Positions 50,858 through 60,662 of a DNA stretch of 64,000 bases are shown here, piece after piece (position 1 is the first letter of the stretch; each line of letters begins with the position of its first letter). The notes under the pieces were generated by a model that searched no databases, had not been told where the DNA came from, and saw nothing but the letters and a program-made list of their open reading frames with translations. Source of the DNA: Bacillota bacterium (GTDB lineage Bacteria > Bacillota > UBA4882 > UBA8346); contig JAFABB010000040.1 in NCBI GenBank assembly GCA_023426245.1, forward strand, positions 296,709-360,708. Reading direction: 5' to 3'. The position numbers and the translations under genes are program-made.

Positions 50858-52234
50858 GTGGCCGCTTTAACTTCAATTATTTTAGCAGCTGGGCAGGGAA
50901 CCCGGATGAAATCCAAGCTTCCCAAGGTATTACATCCTTTATTGGGACGCCCGATGCTGCAATATATTGTCGATGCGGCAAACAAGGTTGGTTCCTCAAG
51001 AACAATTGTAGTGGTTGGTTTTGAAGGGCAGCAGGTTATCGACACGATAGGTCCAAAACTTGAATATGTCTGGCAGAAAGAGCAAAAAGGAACCGGACAT
51101 GCTGTAATGATGGCCCGAGATATCCTTTCGACATTAACCGGGGATTTACTGATATTATATGGAGACACACCACTTTTAAGGGCTGAAACCATCAAAGATT
51201 TAGTGGAAGCCAAACGTGCACAGCAGGCTGTAGCCGCGGTTTTGACTACTGAGGTCAAAAATGCATCCGGCTTCGGGCGGATTATTCGGGGTGGAGACGG
51301 AAATATTACTGCAATTGTTGAAGATAAAGATACCAGTCCCGCTCAAAAAGAAATCAAAGAAGTGAATACGGGTGTTTACTGTTTCGATATTCCTCATTTA
51401 CTTGAAGCCTTATCTGAAATTACTCCCAGAAATGCTCAAGGTGAGTATTACTTAACGGATGTCATTAAAGTATTCGTGGAAAAAGGTTTAAAAGTTACCG
51501 GATGGGTTACGGATGCGGCAGAGGAAGTTATGGGACCCAATGATCGCATTCAGCTGGCGAGTACCGAAAATTTCTTAAAACAGGCGATTAATCATCAATG
51601 GATGAGTCAAGGGGTAACCATTGAGGACCCTTTATTTACATATATCGGACCGGAAGTTCAAATCGGGCGGGACACTATAATTCTTCCCGGAACATTTTTA
51701 ATGGGCAAAACCATTATTGGAGAAGGATGCACAATTGGGCCCCATACCCGGGTGGTAGATTCCATGATCGGCGAACAAACTTCCGTACAATTTAGTCAAG
51801 TCATTGAAACTCATCTTGGACCGGGAAATAATGTCGGCCCCTTTGCCTATACCCGTCCTGGGACGGTCACCGCTGAAAATGTTAAAATCGGCGATTTTGT
51901 AGAAATCAAGAACTCGCAGATCGGAAACAGAACTAAGGTTCCTCATCTCTCCTATATTGGTGATTCGCAGGTTGGCGCCGGGGTTAACATCGGATGCGGC
52001 ACGATTACCTGCAATTATGATGGGATCGATAAACACCAAACTGTAATTCATGATGATGTCTTTATCGGAAGTAACACCAATTTGGTTGCTCCGGTGGTAG
52101 TTGGAGAAGGAGCTACGGTCGGAGCCGGCTCCACCATTACCAAAGAAGTGCCGGCTAAGGCTTTAGCCATAGCCAGAAGTAGACAGGAAAACTTGAAGGA
52201 GTGGCGTTCACCCCGAAGTAAAAAAAGCCAATGA
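50858..52234 (+). CDS. glmU: Bifunctional GlmU (GlcN-1-P acetyltransferase / GlcNAc-1-P uridyltransferase)
   Basis: It makes UDP-GlcNAc for peptidoglycan and other envelope polymers. The 458-residue product has the uridyltransferase loop LAAGQGTRMKSKLPKVLH near residue 8, GDTPLL, and from about 255 a left-handed beta helix with hexapeptide repeats; the acetyltransferase site includes PHLSYIGDS with the catalytic His and NYDGIDKH. Start GTG 50858 is eight bases after GAGGAG; GTG 50849 lies too near that site. It may be read through from the tRNA unit or from its own promoter. Confidence 0.97.
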   Translation: MAALTSIILAAGQGTRMKSKLPKVLHPLLGRPMLQYIVDAANKVGSSRTIVVVGFEGQQVIDTIGPKLEYVWQKEQKGTGHAVMMARDILSTLTGDLLILYGDTPLLRAETIKDLVEAKRAQQAVAAVLTTEVKNASGFGRIIRGGDGNITAIVEDKDTSPAQKEIKEVNTGVYCFDIPHLLEALSEITPRNAQGEYYLTDVIKVFVEKGLKVTGWVTDAAEEVMGPNDRIQLASTENFLKQAINHQWMSQGVTIEDPLFTYIGPEVQIGRDTIILPGTFLMGKTIIGEGCTIGPHTRVVDSMIGEQTSVQFSQVIETHLGPGNNVGPFAYTRPGTVTAENVKIGDFVEIKNSQIGNRTKVPHLSYIGDSQVGAGVNIGCGTITCNYDGIDKHQTVIHDDVFIGSNTNLVAPVVVGEGATVGAGSTITKEVPAKALAIARSRQENLKEWRSPRSKKSQ

Positions 52235-52403
52235 ATTTCAAAAAAGTTGGGCATAGTGGCTAATTCGAGGTTTACAATATTGAATGGGAATGTTATAATG
52301 TGAGCGATATTTTAACAAGGTTTTGTTTTATGAGATTTTGTTTAACATGATTTTGATTGACTTACAATAAATTATTTTGATAGGGATTGAGGAGGAATTC
52401 GTT

Positions 52404-53027
52404 ATGGAATATTCGTTGGCTGCTTCCGTCCGGGAAGAGCTCGGTAAACAAAAAGCGGGTCAGCTCCGCCAAAAAGGTCAAGTACCTGCTGTTTTGTATG
52501 GTGAGGGTAAGGAGAACGAGCATTTAATCCTGGATGCCCATCAATTACAAATGGTTTTTCTTAAGGGCGGAACGACCAAGTTGCTTAACCTTAAGATTCA
52601 GAAGGGAAAAAAAGAAGAGGAACAACATGTACTGGTCAAGGATTTTCAAAAGCATCCTGTGAAGGGAAATGTTATTCATGTGGACTTTCTGCGGGTTGCT
52701 ATGGACCATATGGTAACCGTTAAAAGTCCGGTTCATTTGAAAAATGAGGATAAACGGGCTCATGACGGTGCCGTGCTGGAAATCGTATTGCATGATTTGG
52801 AAGTAAGCTGTTTACCGGCGAATATTCCAGACCGAATCTATGTGGATGTTAAATCCTTAGCTATGGGTTCCGGTATTCATGTTAAAGATTTGGAATTGCC
52901 GGAAGGCGTTAAAGTATTGAATGCTCCGGAGGAAGCCATTGTAATGGCAATTGCACCGACCGCGGCCGCTGAAGCTCCGGCCGCTGCAGAAGCAGCAGCC
53001 CCTGCCGCAGAAGCCAAAAAAGGATAA
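52404..53027 (+). CDS. rplY: 50S ribosomal protein L25/general stress protein Ctc
   Basis: A 207-residue L25 of the long Ctc type: N-terminal 5S rRNA-binding domain (1-95; SVREELGKQKAGQLRQKGQVPAVLYG) and a C-terminal beta domain, ending in a low-complexity Ala/Glu/Pro tail of about 20 residues (AEAPAAAEAAAP). GGAGGA precedes ATG 52404. Position between glmU and pth is as in Bacillus. Confidence 0.95.
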   Translation: MEYSLAASVREELGKQKAGQLRQKGQVPAVLYGEGKENEHLILDAHQLQMVFLKGGTTKLLNLKIQKGKKEEEQHVLVKDFQKHPVKGNVIHVDFLRVAMDHMVTVKSPVHLKNEDKRAHDGAVLEIVLHDLEVSCLPANIPDRIYVDVKSLAMGSGIHVKDLELPEGVKVLNAPEEAIVMAIAPTAAAEAPAAAEAAAPAAEAKKG

Positions 53028-53111
53028 ATTTTTAACGAAATTTCAACAGACGATAAATTTGTCAAAAGATGGCTGTGTCAAGTATTGAGTTCCCCGATGG
53101 GGGTGTGAATT

Positions 53112-53678
53112 TTGTTCTGTATAGCGGGGTTAGGCAATCCTGGCCCTCAATATCAAGAAACCCGGCATAATGCCGGGTTTTTGGTGATTGAGCATTTGGC
53201 GCAAAAGACCGGGAAAAATCTTAATAAGAGCGGTTTTCATAGCCTTTATGGAAAAGCGCTGATTGGCGCTGAGGACACGATGCTGGTGCAGCCACAAACC
53301 TTTATGAACCTAAGTGGTCAAGCGGTCTTAGGTGTTATGTCCTACTATAAAATTTCAGTCGAACGACTTTTGGTGATTTATGACGATTTGGACCTGCCTC
53401 TGGGAACCATCCGTTTTCGCCTTTCAGGCAGTCCGGGTGGACACAAAGGCCTTACCTCGATCATTCAGATGTTGGGGACGCAGGAAATTCCCCGGTTAAG
53501 AGTGGGGATCGGGAGGCCTCAAAACGGACAGGCGGTAGTGGATTATGTTCTGTCCTCTTTTAGTGGATCAGAAAAGAAGATTTTTTTTGATAGTATCGAA
53601 CGGGCGGCAATTGCCAGTACATATTTTGTAACCGACGGTCCCGATTATGTAATGAATCATTTTAACAGGACCGAATAA
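53112..53678 (+). CDS. pth: Peptidyl-tRNA hydrolase
   Basis: Pth recycles tRNA from peptidyl-tRNA released by stalled ribosomes. The 188-residue product has GLGNPGPQYQETRHNAGF with Asn9 and catalytic His19, the MNLSG motif, and DDLDLPLG with the catalytic Asp; GSPGGHKGL is also intact. The start is TTG 53112 after GGGGGTG. It equals spoVC of Bacillus in position. Confidence 0.96.
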   Translation: MFCIAGLGNPGPQYQETRHNAGFLVIEHLAQKTGKNLNKSGFHSLYGKALIGAEDTMLVQPQTFMNLSGQAVLGVMSYYKISVERLLVIYDDLDLPLGTIRFRLSGSPGGHKGLTSIIQMLGTQEIPRLRVGIGRPQNGQAVVDYVLSSFSGSEKKIFFDSIERAAIASTYFVTDGPDYVMNHFNRTE

Positions 53679-53709
53679 TTACCTTGGATTAGGGTCAAGA
53701 TATTGGCTG

Positions 53710-54123
53710 ATGAAACTGATTTTGGCCGCAGGGCTCACTCTGGGTCTGGCTTGGTTTTGGGACCGAATTTTATATTTTTTTGGCCCGATGGTGGGAATTC
53801 ACCAGAGACAGAGAGTTACTGTGCTGGTGCCTATTGGGGAAGAAGTTTTTAAGTGTTTTGTTTCATATTGGGGTTCACTTTCGCCCCCCTTGTTATTTGT
53901 TCTTTTCGGCATCGGCGAGGGGTTATATGAATCAATTCATTTCAAGCATCAATTGGATCTGGTGCTAATCCTAGCTGGTATTTTACCTCATACTTTTTTT
54001 AGCATATTTTATCTTTTCAATTTACCGGTTTGGATAAGTCTAATTTTAGCAATCATCAGTCATTTCATATGGAACAGCTTAATTTTACATTTCAAAAATG
54101 ATTGCAATAGCAGTACAGATTAA
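53710..54123 (+). CDS. Small membrane protein, PrsW/CPBP-like putative protease
   Basis: A 137-residue protein with about four membrane helices. Motifs resemble a minimal intramembrane metalloprotease: E44-E45-x2-K48 (PIGEEVFK), FGIGEGLYES with Glu70 and Glu74, His94 in LPHTFF and His118 in SHFIWN. PrsW and CPBP proteases use such E-E and His residues. Length is about half that of PrsW, so either it is a minimal form or the match is structural only. Site TTGGCTGATG contains ATG 53710 without a clear Shine-Dalgarno sequence. It occupies the place of yabK between pth and mfd. Confidence 0.55.
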   Translation: MKLILAAGLTLGLAWFWDRILYFFGPMVGIHQRQRVTVLVPIGEEVFKCFVSYWGSLSPPLLFVLFGIGEGLYESIHFKHQLDLVLILAGILPHTFFSIFYLFNLPVWISLILAIISHFIWNSLILHFKNDCNSSTD

Positions 54124-54205
54124 TTTCATTCCTGAATACTATAAATAGGGTTAACCATAGGGCCCACCTCGATGGGTCCTCTTAGGCGTTGCATCAGGAG
54201 GACCG

Positions 54206-57200
54206 ATGAAAGAAATACTCCAAGAATTATCATCGCATATGGAATTTAAGGAAATTAAAGACCATTTTCTTCGTGGCGATCAAGATTTGTTGACCGGGCT
54301 TAGCGGTACGCAAAAAACTCTGACATTGGCCGGTTTTATTGGCGAGGAAAGCGGCAAATACTTGATCATCAGCTATAGCAACAGCCAGGCGGCGCGAATT
54401 GCAGCTGATCTCGAAGCTTTCATGGGCGGTGATCAAGTCGCTTATTTTCCTGAGAACCAACTTTTGCCTCACGAAGAAGCCTATGAGCCCGAGGTCACAG
54501 CCCAACGGGTTGAGACACTGGGGCGGATTTTTAATTCAAAGCGGCTGATTGTGGTTACGGCTTGGGAAGCGCTGCAACGTCGGCTAATTCCTCCAAAAAG
54601 GTTTCTGGAATTTACGTTGCCCATCAAGATTGGAATGGAATACGGTCTTGATACTTTGTTATCCCGCTTAACCCGAATGGGTTATGAAAGAGTCGACCTT
54701 GTCCAATCGATTGGTCAGTTTAGCCAAAGAGGAGACTTAGTTGATATTTTTCCGCTCAATCAAGACCAGCCGATTCGAGTTGAGTTTTTCGGGGACGAAA
54801 TTGATTCGATTCGCGAGTTTACGGTTGAAGACCAAATTTCGACCCAGAATTTAAAAGAAATTTTGATTTTGCCTGCGCGGGAGGGTTTGTGGCCCAAAGA
54901 GGCATTTGAAGAATCACGCCCCAAAATCTTGGCTGATTTGGAAAAACAAGTTGGAAAGCTGGAAGATATAGGGCGGGTTAATGAGGCGGAAGCTTTACGG
55001 GATAGGATAAATGAGGCCTTGGAAAGGTTAGCTGCCGGGCATCAGGTTCCGGGCTCCGATCAATTCTTACCGTGGATCGAGCCGAATCTGGTGTCGCTTT
55101 TAGATTACCTTAAAGATGCCAGGGTTATTTTAGATGAACCGGTTCGGGGGAGAGATACTTATCACTCCTTAATGGAAGAAACTGCAGGTATTCTAGGTAA
55201 TTTCCTGGAAAAAGGGGTGGTTTTGCCGAAAGAACAAGAAATGCTTATTCCCATCGACGAACTGGAAAGCGCCTTGTGGTTGAAAAAACCATGGTCCCTG
55301 TCCCTGCTCGCTAAGACACCGAAGGGACTGCCGGCCGCCCATACGTTGACTTTGCCTTTAAAAACACCGCCGACGTTTCAAGGAAAATTTGAAATGTTTT
55401 CCACGGAGTTATCCCTGTGGCTTAAAGATCACCGAACCATAATTCTGGCAGTTTCAGGGAAGGAAAAAGCCCGCCGCTTGAGAGAAGTCCTTCGGGAGGA
55501 AGGGATTACATCGGTTGTCGCTGAGGAAGGAAACAAAGCACCTCTAAGTGCGGGAACTGTCCGGATCCAAATTATGGACTTGGAATCGGGTCTGGAATGG
55601 ATGCCGGGGAAATTAGTAATCCTTACCGAAGCGGAAATTTACGGTAAACAGAAGAAAAAAGTTCAAGCCCGTTTCCAGCAAGAAGGCAGCAAAATCAGCT
55701 CCTTTACCGACCTGAAGGTTGGCGATTATGTGGTTCATATCAACCACGGAATCGGCCGTTACATGGGCATCGAGACTTTGGAAATAGCCGGCGGCCACCG
55801 GGATTATCTCCGGGTGGAATATGCGGGGGAAGATCGTTTATTCGTGCCGACGGACCAAGTGAATTTGATTCAAAAGTTCATCGGAGTGGAAGACTCACCC
55901 CCAAAAGTAAACAAATTGGGAGGAAACGATTGGCAAAAGGTCAAAACCAAGGTTAAAGAATCCCTGCGGGATATGGCCGACGGTTTGCTGCAACTTTATG
56001 CCCAACGCGAGGTCGCTCCCGGGATTGCTTTTGCTCCGGATACTGTTTGGCAACACGAATTTGAAGAGACCTTTTTCTATGAGGAGACTCCGGACCAGCT
56101 AAGGGCTGTGAATGAAATAAAGGCCGATATGGAGCGGCCAAAGCCAATGGACCGTTTGCTTTGCGGAGATGTCGGTTATGGCAAAACCGAGGTTGCCATG
56201 CGTGCTGCTTTTAAAGCAGTTATGGACGGTAAACAGGTTGGAGTCTTAGTTCCGACGACGATTTTAGCTCAACAGCATTTTTTAACCTTTCGGGAACGTT
56301 TCGCGGGATTTCCGGTTAATATCAAAGTAATCAGCAGATTTCAAACGATCAGGGAACAAGCTGCCGTCATAGACGGCCTGCTTACCGGGGAAGTTGATTT
56401 GGTCATCGGTACCCATCGCTTAATTTCTAGCGATATTCATTTTAAAAACTTGGGATTATTAATTGTCGATGAAGAACAACGTTTTGGAGTGGCTCATAAG
56501 GAAAGGTTAAAGGAATTGCGGAAAAACGTAGATGTTTTAACGCTGACGGCTACGCCGATTCCACGAACCCTACATATGTCTCTGGCAGGGATTCGTGATA
56601 TTAGTCTCATTGAAACTGCGCCTCAAGGACGCTATCCAATTCGCACCCATGTACAGGAATACAACGAAGAAGTGATCCGGGAGGCGATTCAGCGAGAGAT
56701 GGATCGGCAGGGGCAGGTGTATTTTGTATATAACCGGGTGGAAACCATCGATAAAATGGCTTCCTATTTACAAAATTTACTTCCTAAGGCCCGGATCATC
56801 ATTGCTCACGGGCAAATGGACGAAGATCAACTGGAACGGGTGATGCTTGACTTTTACGATAATCAAGCCGATATTTTGGTTTGTACGACGATTATCGAGA
56901 CCGGCCTGGATATTCCGAATGTTAATACTTTAATTGTCTATGATGCCGAACGTTTCGGATTATCCCAGTTATACCAGCTTAGAGGGCGGGTTGGAAGAAG
57001 CAACCGTATCGCTCATGCTTACTTTTGCTACCGCAAGGATAAAGCCTTAACAGAGACGGCCGAAAAACGGTTGGGGGCAATTCGGGAATTTACGGAGCTT
57101 GGATCGGGATTTAAAATTGCCATGCGGGATCTGGAAATTCGGGGAGCCGGTAATTTATTAGGACCTGAGCAACACGGCCAAATCGCCGCGGTCGGTTTTG

Positions 57201-57703
57201 AATTGTATTGCCGTTTACTGGATGAGGCTATCCGTGAAAAGAAGGGGGAAATACCTCCGGAACTCCCGGAGCCGGTGATTGAGATACCCGTGGATGCCTA
57301 CATTCCGGTACAGTATATTCCGGATACCAAACAAAAGGTTGATATTTATAAGAAAATCGCAGCAGCTAATACGTTGGAATCGGTAGAACTGGTGAATGAT
57401 GAAATCATCGATCGATTCGGCAATCCTTTGGCTCCGGTTGCAAACCTGATTGATATTTCGCGTGTTAAGGCTTTGGCTAAGGAAATAGGATTTGCTTCCA
57501 TTACCAAGGAGCGCACGGAGTTAATCGGTAAATTACACATGGGACTCGCTGTTGATTATGAAAAAGTACTGCAGATTTTACAAAAATATCGGAGTTATTT
57601 TAGATATCAAGTGGGGAGGCCCCCGGTTTTCCGATGGAAGATGAATTTACCCGAATCTGAGCTCTTAAAGATGGTTATCCACTCATTGGAGTTATTAAAA
57701 TAA
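54206..57703 (+). CDS. mfd: Transcription-repair coupling factor Mfd
   Basis: Mfd removes RNA polymerase stalled at DNA damage and recruits UvrA. The 1165-residue product has the UvrB-like N-terminal module, the RNA polymerase-interacting domain (about 495-565; LKVGDYVVHINHGIGRYMGI), the helicase motor with GDVGYGKTEVA (about 653) and DEEQRFG (about 754), HGQMDE, TTIIETGLDIPN, QLRGRVGRS and the C-terminal TRCF domain. All helicase motifs are intact. AGGAGG precedes ATG 54206. A bidirectional terminator follows at 57725. Confidence 0.97.
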   Translation: MKEILQELSSHMEFKEIKDHFLRGDQDLLTGLSGTQKTLTLAGFIGEESGKYLIISYSNSQAARIAADLEAFMGGDQVAYFPENQLLPHEEAYEPEVTAQRVETLGRIFNSKRLIVVTAWEALQRRLIPPKRFLEFTLPIKIGMEYGLDTLLSRLTRMGYERVDLVQSIGQFSQRGDLVDIFPLNQDQPIRVEFFGDEIDSIREFTVEDQISTQNLKEILILPAREGLWPKEAFEESRPKILADLEKQVGKLEDIGRVNEAEALRDRINEALERLAAGHQVPGSDQFLPWIEPNLVSLLDYLKDARVILDEPVRGRDTYHSLMEETAGILGNFLEKGVVLPKEQEMLIPIDELESALWLKKPWSLSLLAKTPKGLPAAHTLTLPLKTPPTFQGKFEMFSTELSLWLKDHRTIILAVSGKEKARRLREVLREEGITSVVAEEGNKAPLSAGTVRIQIMDLESGLEWMPGKLVILTEAEIYGKQKKKVQARFQQEGSKISSFTDLKVGDYVVHINHGIGRYMGIETLEIAGGHRDYLRVEYAGEDRLFVPTDQVNLIQKFIGVEDSPPKVNKLGGNDWQKVKTKVKESLRDMADGLLQLYAQREVAPGIAFAPDTVWQHEFEETFFYEETPDQLRAVNEIKADMERPKPMDRLLCGDVGYGKTEVAMRAAFKAVMDGKQVGVLVPTTILAQQHFLTFRERFAGFPVNIKVISRFQTIREQAAVIDGLLTGEVDLVIGTHRLISSDIHFKNLGLLIVDEEQRFGVAHKERLKELRKNVDVLTLTATPIPRTLHMSLAGIRDISLIETAPQGRYPIRTHVQEYNEEVIREAIQREMDRQGQVYFVYNRVETIDKMASYLQNLLPKARIIIAHGQMDEDQLERVMLDFYDNQADILVCTTIIETGLDIPNVNTLIVYDAERFGLSQLYQLRGRVGRSNRIAHAYFCYRKDKALTETAEKRLGAIREFTELGSGFKIAMRDLEIRGAGNLLGPEQHGQIAAVGFELYCRLLDEAIREKKGEIPPELPEPVIEIPVDAYIPVQYIPDTKQKVDIYKKIAAANTLESVELVNDEIIDRFGNPLAPVANLIDISRVKALAKEIGFASITKERTELIGKLHMGLAVDYEKVLQILQKYRSYFRYQVGRPPVFRWKMNLPESELLKMVIHSLELLK

Positions 57704-57724
57704 TGATGAAACCGGATAAGAAAA

Positions 57725-57750
57725 GACCCCGTGAACGACGGGGCCTTTTT
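57725..57750. terminator. Terminator after mfd
   Basis: GACCCCGT-GAACG-ACGGGGCC followed by TTTTT on the plus strand; the minus strand has TTTTC after the stem, so it may also serve the convergent ligase-family gene. Confidence 0.85.
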
Positions 57751-57765
57751 ATAAAATTTCCTTCT

Positions 57766-59673
57766 TTAGAATTTTAAGGGGAAGGTAGGATGATCTTTTG
57801 CCAACATTGACTTCATATATTCCGGGTTAAGCTTGAAACCGGTTTGGAAAATTTTCGCCGATTCTTTTCTTTTATCAAGCGACCATAAGGCTTTGGCCAA
57901 TGAATAATCGATTTTATAATTGAGGGGAAACAAATGCAAAGCCTGCCGGTAATAGTAAACAGCCTTGGTAAAATTCCCTAGCCGGGCTTCAACTTGACCT
58001 ATCAGAAATAGGCCTTCATAGCGGTCTGGGTCTCTTCTTACTAAATCCGACAGAAAAGTCCTGGCCTGGGTCAAATACTGGAAAGCCAAACTTTGTTGTT
58101 GCCGTTTTTCACTTTCCCAGATAGCTGCCCGTAGAAGACTTAAGCCATACCGGTAACGATAATGGTAATTCCAAGGGGTAAGTGAAACAGCAGACCGGTA
58201 ATTGGAAAAAGCCCGTTGATAATGATGGTAACGGGTATCATGAAAAGCTTTGGAATATTGGATATCGGCTTGAAGAATATTAAAGGATAAAACTCCCGAC
58301 ACTGCAACGATGATTCCTCCAGCAACAACCAACGGCAGATTCTTTGAATGAATAGAGTTCGACTCTGGTGGCGGCTTGATCATACCGAGCAATATTCCCA
58401 AATCAATCCAAAAAAGAAATGAATAATGAATCTGTGAGTAATTGAGTTGAATATAACATAAATAACCGAAGATTGCCGACCAAAGAACAGTTTTCTCAAA
58501 AGAGATTCCTTCGCGAAAAAGTCCTAGTAAATTGGCTCCGATTAATAATACCACCAATAACCCTACATAGGAACATAAACCAACAATACCCTGGGTTGCA
58601 AGGTAATGGAGAGTTTCATTATGGACTTGGCGTAAATCCCGTTCGGGCCCCCAGAATTTTAGTGCTTCGATGCTTTGGAAACGGTGAAAATTAACTTGGA
58701 ATGAACCGATGCCATAACCGAGCAAAGGAGCTTCCTTAAAGCTTTTCCATGCCGTTGACCATATTAAGGCCCGCCCACTGTCATTGCCTTGAGTGATAGA
58801 GGATACCCTGGAGTCGATATTATAATCTTTACAATATTGGGGCTGGAATCCGGTACAGATTTTACTGGTAAAAAAGCCAAGGATAATGATAGCAAACACC
58901 AAGAGTGCAAATTGACAGTCTTTTTTCGATACCGCCTTTTTGAGAAAACGCAAGTAAGCTTGATAGCATAATGGAAAAAGTCCAAATAAAAATCCAAGCC
59001 ACGCTGAACGGGAAAAGCTTAAGAATAAGGCCATAACCGCCACATATAAGCAGCCACCCATGAGAAAGCTACCCGGTTTGGGATAAAACCTTTTGAATTC
59101 ATACAATACAATTGGAATGGAGAGAACCAAAAAAGCACCTAAGGCGTTCGGATCACCCAGTAGACTTTTGACGCGGCTCAAGTCCGTTTGACCGATTTCT
59201 AAACTCACGGGATCTCCGAATAAATACTGAAATACCCCGTATAGGCTCAAAAAAAAGACCGATACCAAAATTGTACCCCGGAATAAGGAACGGCCCTGGT
59301 CATCCCGGATGAAAAGATAACTGGCAAGAAAGAAAATGATAAAGCCGATTTGTATGAAAAGAGACTCCGATTGGCCATAGGCGCCAATTAAGCCGGCTGG
59401 AGTATCATTCAAGCGGACTGTCTGCCAGACTTGGATGACAATAAAGAAACCTATCGCAGCGATAATGTTTTTCGGTAAAGAGGCCAGTGAACGGTAATGG
59501 ATGAGGACTCCACAAAGAATGAAGGCCGCAGCGAAATAAAATAAGGCTATTTTCGGAATCCCGAACGGATCGAAGGTCTTTGTAGAAAAAGCAAAGAGGA
59601 TTAACAAACTGAATGCTAGTAATATTTTGAGAGGCCAGTTCTTCAAAAATTTCACCTCAATAGAGTGGGTCAT
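57766..59673 (-). CDS. O-antigen ligase-family membrane protein with TPR tail
   Basis: A 635-residue protein with about 12 membrane helices (10-460) and a C-terminal soluble part (about 480-635) of TPR-like helical repeats (DPDRYEGLFLIGQVEARLGNFTKAVYYYRQAL). The Wzy_C/O-antigen ligase domain has RALIWSTAWKSFKEAPLLGYGIGSF, with the conserved Arg, and VHNETLHYLATQG with the conserved His. Members join lipid-linked glycans to an acceptor; which glycan is unknown. In a diderm it might act on an envelope polysaccharide. It is convergent with mfd and stands alone. Confidence 0.88.
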   Translation of the reverse strand: MTHSIEVKFLKNWPLKILLAFSLLILFAFSTKTFDPFGIPKIALFYFAAAFILCGVLIHYRSLASLPKNIIAAIGFFIVIQVWQTVRLNDTPAGLIGAYGQSESLFIQIGFIIFFLASYLFIRDDQGRSLFRGTILVSVFFLSLYGVFQYLFGDPVSLEIGQTDLSRVKSLLGDPNALGAFLVLSIPIVLYEFKRFYPKPGSFLMGGCLYVAVMALFLSFSRSAWLGFLFGLFPLCYQAYLRFLKKAVSKKDCQFALLVFAIIILGFFTSKICTGFQPQYCKDYNIDSRVSSITQGNDSGRALIWSTAWKSFKEAPLLGYGIGSFQVNFHRFQSIEALKFWGPERDLRQVHNETLHYLATQGIVGLCSYVGLLVVLLIGANLLGLFREGISFEKTVLWSAIFGYLCYIQLNYSQIHYSFLFWIDLGILLGMIKPPPESNSIHSKNLPLVVAGGIIVAVSGVLSFNILQADIQYSKAFHDTRYHHYQRAFSNYRSAVSLTPWNYHYRYRYGLSLLRAAIWESEKRQQQSLAFQYLTQARTFLSDLVRRDPDRYEGLFLIGQVEARLGNFTKAVYYYRQALHLFPLNYKIDYSLAKALWSLDKRKESAKIFQTGFKLNPEYMKSMLAKDHPTFPLKF

Positions 59674-59901
59674 CGACAGGAAGATCTTGTTATTTATTGG
59701 CTAGAGGTAGGCAAAACCCTTTTTCATTCTTCCAAAATTTTAAAGATTAGGGATTGAATTGATTGCTTTTTATGAATGGAGATGGAATGGAAAATTTGAT
59801 AAAGGGACATTTTAATATCAACACTTCTATCTTGGGATATTTATCCCCAACCGTTCATTAAGGATTCAAGAGAGATATCGAACTGAATTAAAGTGGAAAA
59901 A

Positions 59902-59932
59902 TGAATAAAAAAAGTGACTCAGCTATATACTA
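59902..59932 (+). promoter_or_regulatory. SigG-like promoter of spoVT
   Basis: TGAATA (59902-59907), an 18-bp spacer and TATACTA (59926-59932) match the SigG consensus TGAATA-N17/18-CATACTA in all but one base. In Bacillus spoVT is transcribed by SigG in the forespore. The rest of the 59674-60049 gap shows no gene. Confidence 0.75.
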
Positions 59933-60049
59933 TCAATAAAGGTAGAAGTGGGTTTTTACCAGGTCTACACTAAATTACACGGGTGGCAGGACCTCTGACA
60001 CCAGGTAAGTAAAAATGAAAAAGTTCGAAAAAAAAGGAGGGAATGGGGG

Positions 60050-60613
60050 ATGAAGGCGACCGGAATTGTTCGGCGGATCGATGATCTTGGCCGGGTGGTC
60101 ATCCCCAAAGAAATCCGTAGAACGCTGCGGATTCGAGAGGGCGACCCGTTAGAGATTTTTGTTGATCGGGAGGGGGAAGTTATCCTCAAAAAATACTCCC
60201 CGATCGGTGAGTTAGGAGATTTCGCCAAGGAATATGCTGACTCCCTTTACGAGTCGACCGGACATATAGCTTGTATAGCCGATAGAGATATGGTAATTGC
60301 AGTATCGGGAGCACCCAAAAAAGAGTTTTTAGATAAACCGATCTCTAAGGCAGTGGAAAAGGCCATTGAAGAACGAAAAGTTATTCTAATGCCTAAGCCG
60401 GGGGAACATAAGTATTGCGATGCCTGCCCTGTTAAAGAAGAAGAAGGAAAATGTAAGTTTAGTTCTCAAGTTATAGCACCCATTATTTCTGAAGGCGATC
60501 CAATCGGCGCAGTAATTTTATCCAGCAAGGAGCCTACAGTGACAATGGGAGATATGGAAGTAAAAATCGCTGAAACTGCCGCCGGATTTTTGGCAAAACA
60601 AATGGAACAGTAA
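60050..60613 (+). CDS. spoVT: Stage V sporulation protein T
   Basis: A 187-residue forespore regulator: AbrB-type swapped-hairpin DNA-binding domain (1-50; MKATGIVRRIDDLGRVVIPKE and LEIFVDREGEVILKKY) and a C-terminal GAF-like domain (about 55-187). Two C-x2-C-type Cys lie in KYCDACPVKEEEGKC. SpoVT adjusts SigG-dependent genes and germination traits. AAGGAGGGAATGGGG precedes the ATG. Position after mfd is conserved. Confidence 0.96.
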   Translation: MKATGIVRRIDDLGRVVIPKEIRRTLRIREGDPLEIFVDREGEVILKKYSPIGELGDFAKEYADSLYESTGHIACIADRDMVIAVSGAPKKEFLDKPISKAVEKAIEERKVILMPKPGEHKYCDACPVKEEEGKCKFSSQVIAPIISEGDPIGAVILSSKEPTVTMGDMEVKIAETAAGFLAKQMEQ

Positions 60614-60635
60614 AAGAAAGCATTCGATTCCAGGG

Positions 60636-60662
60636 AAAAAAGTGGGGAGCCCCCACTTTTTC
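60636..60662. terminator. Bidirectional terminator after spoVT
   Basis: AAAAGTGGGG-AGC-CCCCACTTTT, with T runs on both strands, serves spoVT and the convergent small gene. Confidence 0.85.

Noticed and set aside
54159..54180. Hairpin AGGGCCCA...TGGGTCCT before mfd
   Set aside because: One mismatch and no T run; may be chance.
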